Positions 33,057 to 45,213 of a stretch of DNA of 64,000 nucleotides are shown here, one piece after another; positions within the stretch are counted from its first letter, which is position 1, and each line of letters begins with the position of its first letter. Under the pieces are notes generated by a model that was not told the origin of the DNA, ran no database searches, and worked only from the letters and a program-made list of their open reading frames with translations. Source of the stretch: Erinaceus europaeus (taxonomy: Eukaryota > Chordata > Mammalia > Eulipotyphla > Erinaceidae); NCBI RefSeq assembly GCF_950295315.1, contig NC_080175.1, positions 84,323,566 to 84,387,565 on the forward strand. Direction: 5' to 3'. A program made the position numbers and the translations under genes.

Positions 33057-34232
33057 GGGAAATTTTGTTAGGCCTTTATTCCTTATTTTAAAAAATATTT
33101 CTTGTATTTCTGAAAAACAAGCAAGATGTTATTCTCTCATTTCTCCCATCTCCCTCTTTCTGGACACCTTTTCTATAAAAGACAGTACTACGTCTTATTA
33201 CATCTTTACCCACAGACAATGTCCACACAATGCTTCCCCTATGTATCTTTCCATATTTGCAAGCTGCATTTTATGGAGCCATCTGCAGATACCAGGTAGT
33301 CTTTGCAAATCATTTCCAACTTATGTTTCAATATTCCTAGCTCTCCTGTTAATTCACTGAGGAAAAGCTTGTGATTGAAGGGTAAACTCATCAAAATGAA
33401 GGGTAAAAGGGACAGAAGCTACAGGGAAGTCATCCCCACATAGCAGTCCTCTGTTGCAAGGAATGGAGCACTGTCAATAAGCCCTGGTCAGCACAGTTTC
33501 TATCTCTCATTTATCTCTCATCTATCTATCAGCAAATTTTATTTAACTCCTGATGTTGAAAAAAATAAATTCAAACTGCAGTGTAAATTATGATATATTT
33601 ATGTATATATACATATCATTAATGGTCTACAGTAAATACACTTTTAGATACATGTGTAAATTTTCTCAATTTTCTGCAAAACACTCTTACACCCAGCCTA
33701 GGTTTAAATTTTTCATTTGTGTTTTAATTCTGTGATATTTTTGTTTCTTTACAAAACAAAGATAAATGTTTAGTTAAAAACTTCAAAATCAAAATTTGCG
33801 TATCAAACTTTATACAGTTAATTGTTAAATCTGCAGTAAAGTTAGAGGAGACTTTGTACAACTTTTACTGTATATCTGACTATTTTGATAGAGAGAGGAA
33901 AAAGATGAAGTATAGAAGCTAGTGTTTATCGTTGATGGGAAAAGGGAGGAGAAAAATGATGGATGACAGAAGATAAAATTCATTTGAATGCAGAGTAAAC
34001 TTAATATTAAATTATGCTAACTATATTATGAGTTTTTATTTGTATGTTATGTTTATTTTCAAGGACCACAGAGAAAGCAAGCTTGCTCTGATCCTGGATC
34101 ATTGTGTCAGATCTACCATTCATAACATAGGATGCAAGGAACTAACTCTGGAGCAGTACAAAGCTTGGTGGAACTGCTCCTAGGGCTTACTGCATTCTGC
34201 TTAGTTGCAGAAGTAGTCCATTAAGCCTAAAT
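33057..34232. other. EPHA3: EPHA3 intron 5, unique
   Basis: No recognised element. It contains a TATA/ATAT-rich run near 33600. Confidence 0.45.
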
Positions 34233-34243
34233 ATCCATTTAGA

Positions 34244-34441
34244 GGGGCCAGGTAGTGGCCCACCTGGTTGAATGAATACATCACAGTGCACAAGGACCCG
34301 GGTTCAAGCCCCCGGTCACCACCTACAGGGGGCAGCTTTAGAGCGGTGAAGCAGGGCTGCGGTTGTCTCTCTCTCTCCCTCTTTATCTCCCCCTTCCCTC
34401 TCAATGTCTGATTGTCTCTATCAAAGAAATATAACAAAAAA
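34244..34441 (+). mobile_element. SINE family B with 11-bp TSD
   Basis: GGGGCCAGGTAGTGGCCCAC head, CGGGTTCAAGCCCCCGG box B, GCAGGGCTGCGGTTGTC, ATTGTCTCTATC tail. The TSDs are ATCCATTTAGA at 34233 and ATCCATGTAGA at 34442 (10 of 11). Confidence 0.9.
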
Positions 34442-34961
34442 ATCCATGTAGAACATAAATAAATAAATACTGATATTTATTCAGATTTTACCTTAAAAGA
34501 TAACAGTAAAAAATATATACCTAATTTATATCATATTCTAAAATTGTTTGCCTCATGTGTTAAAAGTGGAACAGAAAATAGGGGAGACAACTATCTCAGA
34601 TAATGTTGGCTTAACTGCCCAGGCAAAATGTGTATTGGTCTTAAGCAAATTAAGCTTTTATTCATAAATTACATTAGATGGAAGTGGACACAAGTACTCT
34701 ATATTTTGACAGAAATATTTGCCAGAAATCAATGAATGCTAACATTAAATGTAATACAATTACATATAGGGATAACACCTAAATTTCCCAACAAATCAAA
34801 TGTGTATAACTATATCATAACATATCACTGTTTAAGATCATAATATAGACCATGTTCTCGGAGAATCAGTAGGGGATCTATGCTACTAATGATAAACACA
34901 GAATTCTGACTTACCAAAAATCGGAAGACAAACACACCTGAGTGCATGCATCTATCTGTAC

Positions 34962-35166
34962 GGATTCAGCAGTGCACCTGCTTAAGCACTCACACTCACG
35001 TTATAGTACACAAGGACTCTGGTTCAAGGTCCGGTCCCCACCTGCATGCAGGGAAAGCTTCACGAGTGGTGAAGCAGGACTGCAGGTGTCTGCCTCTTTC
35101 CCTCTCTCCCTCCCTCCCCTCTCAATTGCTCTCTGTCTTTACCCAATAATAAATAAAAATATTTAA
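34962..35166 (+). mobile_element. SINE family B
   Basis: AGCAGTGCACCTGCTTAAGC head, TGGTTCAAGGTCC box B, GCAGGACTGCAGGTGTCTGC, ACCCAATAATAAATAAAAA tail. Confidence 0.8.
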
Positions 35167-35169
35167 AAA

Positions 35170-35297
35170 TTTTATTTTTATTTTTTTAAAAATATTTATT
35201 TATTTATTTACTTACTTGCTTATTTTACCAGAACACTATTCAGCTCAGGCTTGTGGTGGTGCGGGAGATCAGCATCAATTTATATCCCTCCCCAGCA
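35170..35297 (-). mobile_element. SINE, GGTTATGCAAA-like family, minus strand, partial
   Basis: T/A-rich tail, ACCAGAACACTATTCAGCTC, GGCTTGTGGTGGTGCGGG, then loss of similarity near CCTCCCCAGC. Confidence 0.6.
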
Positions 35298-36961
35298 TTG
35301 CTTTAAAATGATGTATACCATAAAAGCATATGTTGCATCTAAATATTATTGATTATACATATAGAAGAAGGAAGGGAAATGTCAAGAAATTCTACTCAGC
35401 ATATGACTGATATATGCATAGCAATTTTACCACAAATGAAGCAGAGATTAAGGGAAGCACCAAGGGAGGTCTGTCCTCTTTAGAATTGTGTAGGTTGATC
35501 TCTTCCCTTAGGGAGGCTGAAGCCCAAACCTCCCGAAAAAGGAAATCTAAAAATATGGCCAAACATTTGGAAATCAAATATCCTCAATTAACTTCAAACC
35601 ATCTAATTTATTTACATACATAATATATATAAGCTTAGAAAAGAGAGATCTCAGGAAAACAGAACAGTTTTAGCTTCTTTGTTTAGAATGTAAAATATTT
35701 TATTACCATGAAATATTTTTATTATTCCTATATACACTATATTGATGTTAGGAATTTACTATGTTGTAAGTATGCTGAAAAAAAAACACACACAAAAAAG
35801 TGGTGTTTACCTATTAATTCAACAGAAATCATCTGAAAGATATTAACTAGCAAATGAATGTATTTGTCAGTTACAGGAAACATTATCAATTCTACGTCTC
35901 CTCAAAGTATCTAGTCCAAATCTATAATTTAATTTCAATTAAATTTTAACAAATGAAGTGATGAAAAGAGGTTTCACTTATTATTTTTCCTGGCTTAGTT
36001 TTCTAAAGGATCTGGGTGAGGAACATGTATATTTCAGTGTGTTTGGAAATTTCTAACAAACAAAAACTGTATTATCTAAGACCAAGCTTCTCAAAGCAAA
36101 CATGCCTGAAAGTTTTCTAATTTGACCATAAAATTTGCATCGTTCATGCTTGCCCTTACAAATAATATTCATCAGCCTAGTTTGTCCTGAACTCCCCCTC
36201 TCTGTGTCTCAGAGACTTAGTGAATACATGGAAATATTTAGTTGTAAGATATAACATTTTAATTCCCACAAATAGATTCTTTAAAGTATAAAACAGGGCA
36301 TGGGGAATGTAGAGTGCCTGCTGTTTAATTTCCATGATACCCCTGGCTTGAACTCTTTATTCCAAACACAGAATTAATTTATCTAAGGAGTTTTTGTTCA
36401 ATATCTTTTTAGCAAGCCATATATTTCCATGCAATTTCAATTCTTCAGCCCATCCAAATGCAAAAAAAAAAGGAAAATGCTTCAATACATGTTTTTGCAA
36501 TTATGTAAACTTCTTTTAATCAGTCTAGGATTTTGAGAACTGGAGTTGATTAATTTTACATGCACCATAAAAATTTTAACACATTAGGAAAAAAAATAAC
36601 CTTAAGTTGTTTCATTTTCGGATTGCATAAGTCAAGCAAGAAAGAAAACTGTACAAATGCAAATATAGTAATAGCTGTTTCTTTTAGATTTTGGCTTTCA
36701 TTTCAATATGTATAATTAGGTTTAAGAATTTCTAAATCTCACACTGATGAAACTTTTTCTGTAGTCTACAATGAGGAAGATTTTCAGAGAGAGCTGTGTC
36801 AGCTTCAGTTTTTACATGAGAGGCTGCTCATTTTACTTAGGGTGTGGAAAAAACAAAACATTCTTTGCCAACTGTGTGGACTAAACTTCAGTCACTTTAT
36901 GTTGAATTTTACCTATGAGGCATTAAAATCAATATAAACACTCTTAAATGGAACATATATT
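35298..36961. other. EPHA3: EPHA3 intron 5, unique
   Basis: About 1.7 kb with no recognised transposon and no coding exon. Confidence 0.45.
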
Positions 36962-36975
36962 AAGAAAATAAACTT

Positions 36976-38793
36976 GCATGTCTACCCCTCACCACTGGGT
37001 TTTTACTTTGGTGCCCTACTTACAATTTGATCAGGTCCTGCTTTTAGTTTCCCTTTCAGATCTTCTTAGTCAACTTCTGTTGATGAGTGGGATCATCCCA
37101 TACTCATCTTTATCTTTCTGACTTAGTTCACTTAACATAATTCCTTCTAGCTCTGTCCAAGATGGGTCAGAGAAGGTGGGTTCATTGTTCTTGATAGCTG
37201 CATAGTATTCCATTGTGTATATATACCACAGCTTTCTCAGCCACTCATCTGGTGTTGGGCACCTGGGTTGCTTCCAGGTTTTAGATATTATGAACTGTGC
37301 TGCTATGAACATAGGAGTACACACCTCTTTTTGGTTGGGTGTTATGGAGTCCTTGGGGTATAAGCCCAGGAGAGGAATTACTGGATCATATGGAAGGTCC
37401 ATGTCTAGCCTTCTGAGAGTTTTCCAGACTGCTCTCCACAGAGGCTGGACCAATTTACATTCCCACCAGCAATATAAAAGGGTTCCTCTGTCTCTCTGTT
37501 TCTTTTCTGATGTCTGGCATGTGAAGATCTTCTCCCATTCTGTGAGGGCCAGTGGGGGGTGGGAGTGGGCGGGAGGGATGGGTCACAGTTTTTGGTGGTG
37601 GGAATGGTGTTTATGTACACTCCTAGCAAAATGTAGACATATAAATCAGTAGTTAATTAATATGAGAGGGGGAAAATCAGTTGTATGTCTCAAAGTTTCT
37701 CAAAACACAAACTGAATCTTTTTAATATATAGGCTGTGTATTTGATGTGCGGACTCTCTCAAAAGCCTAGACCAAGTAGATTAGAAGCATCCAATAGCAC
37801 AGCTATATACAAGATACTGGATACTGTACAGCAAACCATAACAAAAGGACTTTTCAAAGTTAACCCAATTAACAAATAATGTGATGATAACATTAACTAT
37901 CGATTGTCTTTTTGAACCCTAAGACAGCAGGAACCTCACATCTCCACTATGGACCCCCTACTTCCCCCAGTCCTGGAACCCTTGGATAGGGCCCACTTTC
38001 CCGTATGCGTCTCCCAATCCAAACCAAATAATATTGCATCCGCCGATCACAACCTAACCAACGCAGTGATTGCTTCACCTCAACATGCTTCACCTCAGAC
38101 TGTGTCCAGAGACTTCACGTGTGGAATGACAACCCTTCAGCTTCATTACTTGGGTGAGACCTTTCCTTTTATAGTACACTCTAATTTCATCTCAGGTGGT
38201 TCACTTTCTAACAAAGTCCCAAAACCTAGATATACACCAGTTTCTGTGAGAGAGAGCTTATGTCTACACGTATCCATAAACTACTGCAAAATATATACCT
38301 GAAAGCAGGATTACACTAGAGTTTGCAGTGAGTACCTCCCTAACACTTCCTCTCCACTATTCCAAGCTTGGGATCCATGATTGCTCAACAAATTTTTTGG
38401 CTTCGTATGTTAACTCTCTTTTCAATCACAACGTTCCAGATGCCACCAGGATGCTGGCCAGGCTTCCCTGGATTGAAGACCCCACCAATGTGTCCTGGAG
38501 CTCAGCTTCCCCAGAGACACACCTTACTAGGGAAAGAGAGAGGCAGACTGGGAGTATGGACCGACCAGTCAACGCCCATGTTCAGCGGGGAAGCAATTAC
38601 AGAAGCCAGACCTTCTACCTTCTGCAACCCTCAATGACCCTGGGTCCATGCTCCCAGAGGGCTAGAGAATGGGAAAGCTATCATGGGAGGGGGTGGGTTA
38701 TGGAGATTGGGTGGTGGGAATTGTGTGGAGTTGTACCCCTCCTACCTTATCTTTTTGTTCATTAATCCTTTCTTAAATAAAAAATTTAAAAAA
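36976..38793 (+). mobile_element. LINE-1 insertion with inverted 5' part and 14-bp TSD
   Basis: The right part (about 37544-38793, plus) is LINE-1 3' UTR ending GTGGAGTTGTACCCCTCC, CTTTCTTAAATAAA and poly-A. The left part (36976 to about 37543) is LINE-1 ORF2 in the opposite orientation. The target-site duplication AAGAAAATAAACTT lies at 36962-36975 and 38794-38807, perfect. One insertion event with a 5' inversion (twin priming) explains the head-to-head layout. The perfect duplication suggests a fairly young insertion. Confidence 0.93.
37070..37453 (-). pseudogene. LINE-1 ORF2 C-terminal fragment (broken)
   Basis: This 127-codon open stretch is the C-terminal end of LINE-1 ORF2, the reverse transcriptase/endonuclease protein, beyond its catalytic domains. 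Diagnostic LINE-1 strings are DLPYDPVIPLLGLYPKD, the cysteine-poor CPTPDEWLRKLWYIYTMEYY, and YAAIKNNE. It lacks the endonuclease and reverse transcriptase domains and so cannot be active. Similarity continues upstream to about 37543 in another frame, with an internal deletion. It is the inverted half of the insertion above. Confidence 0.93.
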
Positions 38794-38810
38794 AAGAAAA
38801 TAAACTTAAA

Positions 38811-38930
38811 TGCAGTGAGACCAGAAAGATAATAACAGTGGTAGCACAACAGATTTACACATCTGAACAAGCAGGTTCAGTCCATGGTCAAAGCTAGCAA
38901 CATTCTGGACTGCACTCATTTCAGAAGCAG
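38811..38930 (+). mobile_element. SINE-like fragment
   Basis: CCAGAAAGATAATAACAGTG, GTGGTAGCACAACAGATTTA and CAGGTTCAGTCCATGG resemble a tRNA head and box B. No clear tail. Confidence 0.35.
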
Positions 38931-39565
38931 TCTTCATCCAGTGGTAGAGTAGGTCTGACTCAGCCTCCTTTGAGAGAGTGGGGCAGGCCCTACCTACCAT
39001 AGGTATACTCTTCAGCTCTGGCTTGGACTTCACCAATGTGTCCTGAAACGTCACCTCTCCAGAACCCTGCCCCACAGGGGAAAGATAGAAACAGGCTGGG
39101 GGTAAGGATCTACCTGCCAATGTCCATGTACAAAGGAGAAATAATTACAGAAGCCAGACCTTCCACCTTCTGCACCCCATAAAAACTTTTGCTCCATACT
39201 CCCAGAGAGGGATAAAGAATATGGAAGTGTCCAATGGAGGGGATGAGACACAGAACTCTGGTACTAGGAATTATATCCCTGCTATCTATTTTTTTGTGTT
39301 TTTGTTTGTTTTTTATTATGACAGAGTGAAATTGAGAAAAGTGGGGAAGACAGAGTGGAGGAGAGAAAGACAGACACCTGCAGACCTGCATCACCACTTG
39401 CTTAGCGACACCCCTGCAGGTGGGGAGGTAAGGGCTCAAACTGGGATCCTTGTGTTTCTTATAACATGTGTTTAACCCAATGTACTACTACCTGGCCCTC
39501 ATAACCCTGCTATCTTACAATCTTGTTAATCATTATTAAACCACCAAATAAAAATAATAAATAAA
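38931..39565 (+). mobile_element. LINE-1 3' UTR, diverged, split by a SINE
   Basis: CACCAATGTGTCCTGAAACG, ACCTGCCAATGTCCATGTAC, GCCAGACCTTCCACCTTCTG and CTCCATACTCCCAGAG match the younger copies at 38490 and 52840 with many changes. It is interrupted at 39287 by a minus-strand SINE and resumes at 39505 to end TTATTAAACCACCAAATAAA. Confidence 0.8.
39288..39504 (-). mobile_element. SINE nested in LINE-1, minus strand, with 11-bp TSD
   Basis: T-rich tail, GACAGAGTGAAATTGAG, CACCTGCAGACCTGCATCAC, CCCTGCAGGTGGGGAGG, CTACTACCTGGCCC. CCCTGCTATCT lies at 39277-39287 and 39505-39515. Confidence 0.9.
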
Positions 39566-39568
39566 AAG

Positions 39569-39745
39569 GAGGGCAGTGCGATATAGCAATCCTGTCTTGT
39601 TATATGCATGACCTAGGTTCAGACCCAGATCCCAGTTTGCTGAGGGAAGCTGCAGTATTTCATCTCTCCTTGGCTGTTTTTTCTATTTAAAAGTTTGTCA
39701 GGATAATGAAGTCCTGGTGGCAAAAAACAAACAAACAAACAATAA
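39569..39745 (+). mobile_element. SINE, diverged, with (CAAA)n tail
   Basis: GGGCAGTGCGATATAGCAAT head, AGGTTCAGACCCAG box B, TCTCTCCTTGGCTG, AAGTCCTGGTGGCAAAAAAC end. Confidence 0.6.
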
Positions 39746-39831
39746 TTAAAGTACAACTTTATTATTTAATGAGGTAATAAAGGATTCTAAAAATGATGTT
39801 TTTTACTGTGATGGTTGAATCAGTTAGTGTT

Positions 39832-40117
39832 TTTTTAAATTTTATGTTTATTTATTTATTTTCCCTTTTGTTACCTTTGTTTTATTTTATTGTTGTTTTT
39901 ATTGATGTTGTCCTTGTTAGATAGGACAGAGATAAAAGGAGAGGGGAGGAGAAGACATAGGTGGGGAGGGAAAAATAGACACCTGCATACCTGCTTCACC
40001 GCCTGTGAAGTGACTCCCCTGCAGGTGGGAAGCCAAGGGCTCGAACCGGGATCCTTAAGCCGGTACTTGCACTTTGTGCCACGTGTGCTTAACCCTCTGC
40101 ACTACCACCCGACCCCC
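39832..40117 (-). mobile_element. SINE family A, minus strand
   Basis: TTCCCTTTTGTTACC tail, TGTCCTTGTTAGATAGGAC, CACCTGCATACCTGCTTCAC, GGCTCGAACCGGGATCC, CACTACCACCCGACCCCC. Confidence 0.9.
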
Positions 40118-41214
40118 AATAAACTTATTAAAATAATAAGTGTACTGCATGCTTGAAGTGGTTGATTCCAGGAGATGCAAAATATAATTTTATAATTTAT
40201 ATAAAGGGGAATAACATTAAATTAAAATAGTAATTTGATTTGGTCTCATTATTTTTTCTACTGTGTTCTATATTTTTCTATTTTATAGGTTTTTTAAAAA
40301 TCTGCATGTACTATTTTATAGACATTATAACTTCTTACTGGTCTGTCTTGTCAAATTTCTTCTGGATTTGAAAACAATAAGCCAGAGACCATTATTATTC
40401 ACATGCCCAGTCTGTGGTTTAGCTTTAGAAATATGCTCTTCAAGTTAAATTCTCTTCAAAATGCACCTAGCTAGAGGGAAACATGCCAGAGGCAAAGCAA
40501 ACTTGAGGTCTGAGCAATCTGCCAATCCATTCTCCAAACACAATAGCATTTTCTTACACTTTTTATATTCTAGGCGACTTGCAGTTGATTTTCATATATT
40601 TATTTATGAATCTATGTATATATCTTGCTTTCTACATAACTAAAGCAATATATATATATTTACTCTTTGTTAACCTTAGAAATAACTGACTGTTAAACTG
40701 ACTTGGGGCTCTAATGACTTGGTTTAGTCCTCTGAAAGGAAATCCTGAAATAAGATCAGACACTGGGTTCTAAACAATATGCAACATTTGTGAATGGTAC
40801 ATTTGGTCTGAATATTTCATTAACATTTTTGTTCAGTACAAAACATTTAATGTACAGACAATTTCACACCACCAATAAGATTTTTGTCTCTTTATTCATA
40901 ATCTTTCCAAAATGTACAAAGACAGGTTAGAAAGTTCTTTGGGTAAGGTATCACTGGCTTTTAGTGAAATGGTAAAACATAAAATAAGATTAGAAAATCT
41001 CAACTCAAGTTTTTTAACTAAGAAAAAATAAAGTGTCTTTGTTACAAAAACGAAAAAGAAAACATTGAAACTTAATGAGCTATAAGCATCGAAGGAAAGT
41101 TGTAAGAGACATTTTCCAACACATTCCATGGAAATGTATCTGTATTTTACAAGAAACAATCAAGTTATTATAGAAAGAAAACATTCTAGGTTGATTGATC
41201 CTCTGATCATTATA
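40118..41214. other. EPHA3: EPHA3 intron 5, unique
   Basis: About 1.1 kb with no recognised repeat; AT-rich. Confidence 0.45.
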
Positions 41215-42410
41215 TAATGGCCCTGCTTAGATCAAACCGGTGGGGTTTACTGTTAACAATATTTATATACTTTCCCCAGATTTGGGAACTACTCTCTTCC
41301 CTGATCCAGCTTTCTAGTTCTTTTTCCAACTATGACACCATCTCCCCAGACAATAACCTGGGTCCACCTGCATATTATTAGATGTCAGGCGAAGGCAAAA
41401 ACTAGTAAAGTCATGGGCCCTCTGGCATATAGCTAAAACAGATCTGCTAGATTTTTCCAAAACAGAGACAGAGCCCAAATCTTCATCTGCAATATTCTTG
41501 TCTTTAGGTTCATGATCAGTCAACAATTTGTTCTGCATTGTATCTTAACTTTTTTTCAGCCACCCGGTCCCAGATAATACCATGATGCCAACCCATCTTC
41601 CTTGGCTAGAGGACCCCACCATGTTTCTTGGAGTCCCGCCTCCCCAGATTCCTGCCCCACTAGGGAAAGAGATAGACTGAGTGGGAGTATGGATCAACCT
41701 GCCAACATCCATGTCTACTAGAGAAGCAATTACGGAAGCCAGACCTTCCACCTTCTGTATTCCATAATGACCCTGGGTCCATACTGCCAGAGGGATAAAG
41801 ATTGGGGAAGCTATCAAGGGAGGAGATTGAATATGGAGCTCTGGGGGATGGGCTTTGTGCAGAAATGTGTTGGGCCTTAAAGTCAGCCCCCTGCTCTGCT
41901 TACATAATCATTGTTTTGTCGGAAAGATCCTCACCACTTTATCCCCACAGGGTATTGCTAATTCAGTTAAAACCATCACAACAGTTGCTAAGGATGCTTT
42001 TGCCTTCCCAGCATGCCTTTTGCCTCTCTCCAACCCCTTTCCTAGCCAATCCCATCCCGACTTGCCACTTCCAGAATTCTCCTATAAAATAATATTCTCC
42101 TATAAAATAATTGCTCCTGTTTGTGCTCTCTTTTCTCTTCCCCTCTCTTTCCCCCTCTCTTCTCCCTCTCTTTCTCTTCCATATCACGACCTGGAGAAGG
42201 GCTGGCGGGAGGCGGCCATTTTGCTAGCCCCACATGGCCTAAACCGCTATGCTAACACCCAACTCTGGAGTGTCCATGTGAATAAAGATTTGTGTTCCTG
42301 CTCCGCCACGAGTTCCTGGTCTCTTCTCTCTCCCCTGTGACGCAATCCAACAGAATTATACCACTCTTAACCTATAGTCTTGTCAATATTTTCATTTTAT
42401 AATTTTTTTT
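41215..42410 (+). mobile_element. LINE-1 3' UTR, split by a solo LTR
   Basis: GGTGGGGTTTACTGTTAACA, TTTGGGAACTACTCTCTTCC, CACCATCTCCCCAGACAATA, CAACAATTTGTTCTGC, CTGGGTCCATACTGCCAGAG: a longer stretch of the 3' UTR than the copy at 52573. The continuity breaks at 41867 and resumes at 42353 (GAATTATACC ...), with an LTR between. Confidence 0.82.
41868..42352 (+). mobile_element. Solo LTR of an endogenous retrovirus
   Basis: A 485-bp element with terminal inverted repeats TGTTGG ... CCAACA, the TG...CA ends of a retroviral LTR. It has two TATAAAATAA boxes at 42083-42092 and 42101-42110, a CT-rich stretch, a GC-richer part with GGCGGGAGGCGGCCATTTTG, AATAAA at 42280-42285, and a U5-like end. The bordering 6-mers GAAATG and GAATTA match at 4 of 6 positions, a decayed 6-bp TSD as in class II (ERVK-like) elements. 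There is no internal viral gene; the provirus has been reduced to one LTR. Confidence 0.85.
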
Positions 42411-42547
42411 AATTTACAAAGAAACAGTTAACATCTATAATTTAACAAAATAATATGTTTTTTCAAAGTCACTTTTTTGAAGACAATGTAAAAGGCCCTA
42501 TGGACTCAAGTTGCTAACTAACAGTGCTCATTTAAAGAAGTAATGAA

Positions 42548-42620
42548 GGGGCCAGGTTGTGGCATACCTGGTTAAATGCACACATTACAGTGCATAAGGA
42601 CACAGTTTTGAGACCCTAAA
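42548..42620 (+). mobile_element. SINE family B, 5' fragment
   Basis: GGGGCCAGGTTGTGGCATAC, GGTTAAATGCACACATTACA, AAGGACACAGTTTTGAGACC, then similarity is lost. Confidence 0.65.
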
Positions 42621-42639
42621 CATAAATTCTTTTATAGCA

Positions 42640-42798
42640 TGTCTTAAGATATATCTATTCATTTAAGAGAGAAAGGCAGGTTAGAACACTGCTCGGCTCT
42701 GCAACAGAATAGTGCTGGGAATTGAACCTGTAGTCTCAGGAGCTTTAAGCAAGCAAATTCTGTACTTTAATAGGATGGAATATCTCCCTAGCCTAGAA
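42640..42798 (-). mobile_element. Old SINE-like element, minus strand
   Basis: AAGAGAGAAAGGCAGG, GAACACTGCTCGGCTCTG, GGGAATTGAACCTGTAG, CTCAGGAGC. Confidence 0.5.
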
Positions 42799-45210
42799 CA
42801 CTAAATTTTTTTATGTTTTAAGAGTTATTATTTACTAATAGAAGAAAAAAAGGAAGAGGAGGAGAGAAATATCTGAGACATTACATAATAAAAATAACAT
42901 TATAAATAAGTTATTATATGTAATACAAATTATTTCAGTAATAGGTCTATGATTATTACAGAGACTTTGAAGTGAGGTAGTTTATGATGATGTACAGAAA
43001 TTTAATGACATCACTTTTATTCAGCAAGCCCATATTTTTCTGTCTACTCTAGGCAGAGGTAATTCTATGAAACCAAATGGATTGAATTTCTTTTTCTTAA
43101 TAGGTAGAGAGGCAGAGGAAATATATTCTTGGTCATTCCTGGGCAGTCTCAGATACCAAGATGTATCATGACAGTAGATGCATAAATATCAGTCAGCCAT
43201 CCAAATGTGGAATACAGAGATTAGAGTTCTTCTTTGTTGAATTTCACTTCCCTGTTCTTTGATAACATTGCTAGAATAACTCTTGACTCTCTATTCCTGT
43301 TCAACTACTAATGCCAGCATACATCCATATAAAGTATAAATTTCCTGGGCTAGAGAAAGGTCAGTATATTTTCTCCTCTACCTGATGTCTGGGTACCAAT
43401 GACAGATTGTGAAGAAAAAAAATCCTACTGTATATACAATTGACTTGTATTCATTGAGTTCCCCTGCTTCCTTGAGTTTTTTTTTTTAGGATTATGTGCT
43501 GATTCTCTTTAGGTATTTACAAGTTCTTAAAGATCTTATGTCTTTAGGTTTCTATACTACAGAATCCCATTTGGAGTCATTAAAAAAAAACCAAAAACGT
43601 TAAGATGTAACTGACCCCAGTTGTTTTCAGATTTCTTTTCTGAATATGGTATACTTGCTGTGTTTTTGTCCTACTTTTTGATACTTTTTGCCAATTTCCT
43701 AGCAACAGGAAATATATTGATGGACATTTTATACATGATTATAGATCTATTTATATTTGTGGTATGTATTCAGTTGTATATGTTTTAACTTTTAGTTTGG
43801 AAACTCATCTTTTAACAAATGCCTTTGTTCCTTTAAAAGTCATATTTGCTATACATAGCACAATATATATAATTACTATATCATAATAGTTGGACCAAGT
43901 GACTAACTCTCAACTCTAAATTCTGATATCTGGGAAGACTAGCCTACTTTCTCCATCTATTCCTTTCAAGATTGTACAGAATGCAATTTAGTTCTTTGAT
44001 AGTGTAACACATTAGAGAAGCTCTTGATAGAAGTCTGCACTAGGACTGAAGTGAGGTAAAATGAATCTGTGAATAAACCTTTCCTGTCAACTCATATGGT
44101 GAGTGAAAATTAGAGTTCAGTAGGAAGCAGAAATAGAGCCCGATAAGCAAGTATCCTCTAGGACAGACTCATTCACAGCAGGGTGATGATATTCTGACAT
44201 CCCACTGTCTGGCTGACTCACCAGAAGAGATGCTTGTCAGGTAGGAATTGAGAAGAACAGACTTAAACAGAAATCTTTTCTGTTTCTTACCTTTTCAGTT
44301 CCAAGTCGCTGCTATGTGAATGTTTCAATTAACATTGCCAATTCAAAATCATTACCATTCTTTTAGGTGAGTCAGATGTTAGAAAGAGATTCAGAAATAT
44401 AAACTAGCTTATTTACAAAGAGCCTATATAAAAGAAGCAAAGATGTGATATGATTACATTAAGGATATGTTTTTGTTATAAACTCAGGTCAAACAAAGAT
44501 CTTAAATAAACGATAAATGGTAAAAAAAAGTTTCTTTAGAAATTAAGGCATCTCTTTAATTTTTTGAGCTAACATTGGCTTACAAACTATACAGCTTTGA
44601 GATACATTGTCACAGTTACATATCTGTGAAAGATTCATCAAAATATTGAAATTAACAAAATTATTTTACTTAAACATAATATTCAAACAAAATTGTTAGT
44701 GCCAGAGTTGGAAACTAACGACGCAATCAAATTAGAGAGTAACAAGACTAAGAATTGAAATTGTTTCATACAATGAAAAAGCTATAAATATAAGACAGTT
44801 GGTAAGGACCCATTTTCTTACTCAAGATGCATTTTAACATTTTTTTTCACTTACTAGCTATATGTAGAAACATCTTTGGTTGTTTTTTGCTTTATTTTGT
44901 TTTGTATATGTGTGGTTTAAATTGACATCAGTTTAAACTGACTGGATACTTCTATTTACAATATAAGTGCAAGGAAGATAACATATACTCTTTTGTGAGT
45001 CAAATGCTAAGTTATTCTATCATTCTTCAAGAATAAAGCTAGACACAGTCTTCAGTAGACAGGTTAGACTGTTTATATAAATGAATATAAAATAAACAGT
45101 TTTATGTATTTTTTGGCCAAAGGATGATTCATTTGATTTAAAGCACATTTGTAGAAAGAGTTTTTGGACCTGTGCACACTTTTTAATTTTCTCTTTTATA
45201 ATTTTCATTT
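42799..45210. other. EPHA3: EPHA3 intron 5, long unique stretch
   Basis: About 2.4 kb with no SINE or LINE that I recognise and no conserved exon; AT-rich throughout. Confidence 0.45.
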
Positions 45211-45213
45211 TAG

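Noticed and set aside
45020..45208. Open frame of 62 codons on the minus strand
   Set aside because: Lysine/serine/isoleucine-rich chance frame in AT-rich DNA with no motif.
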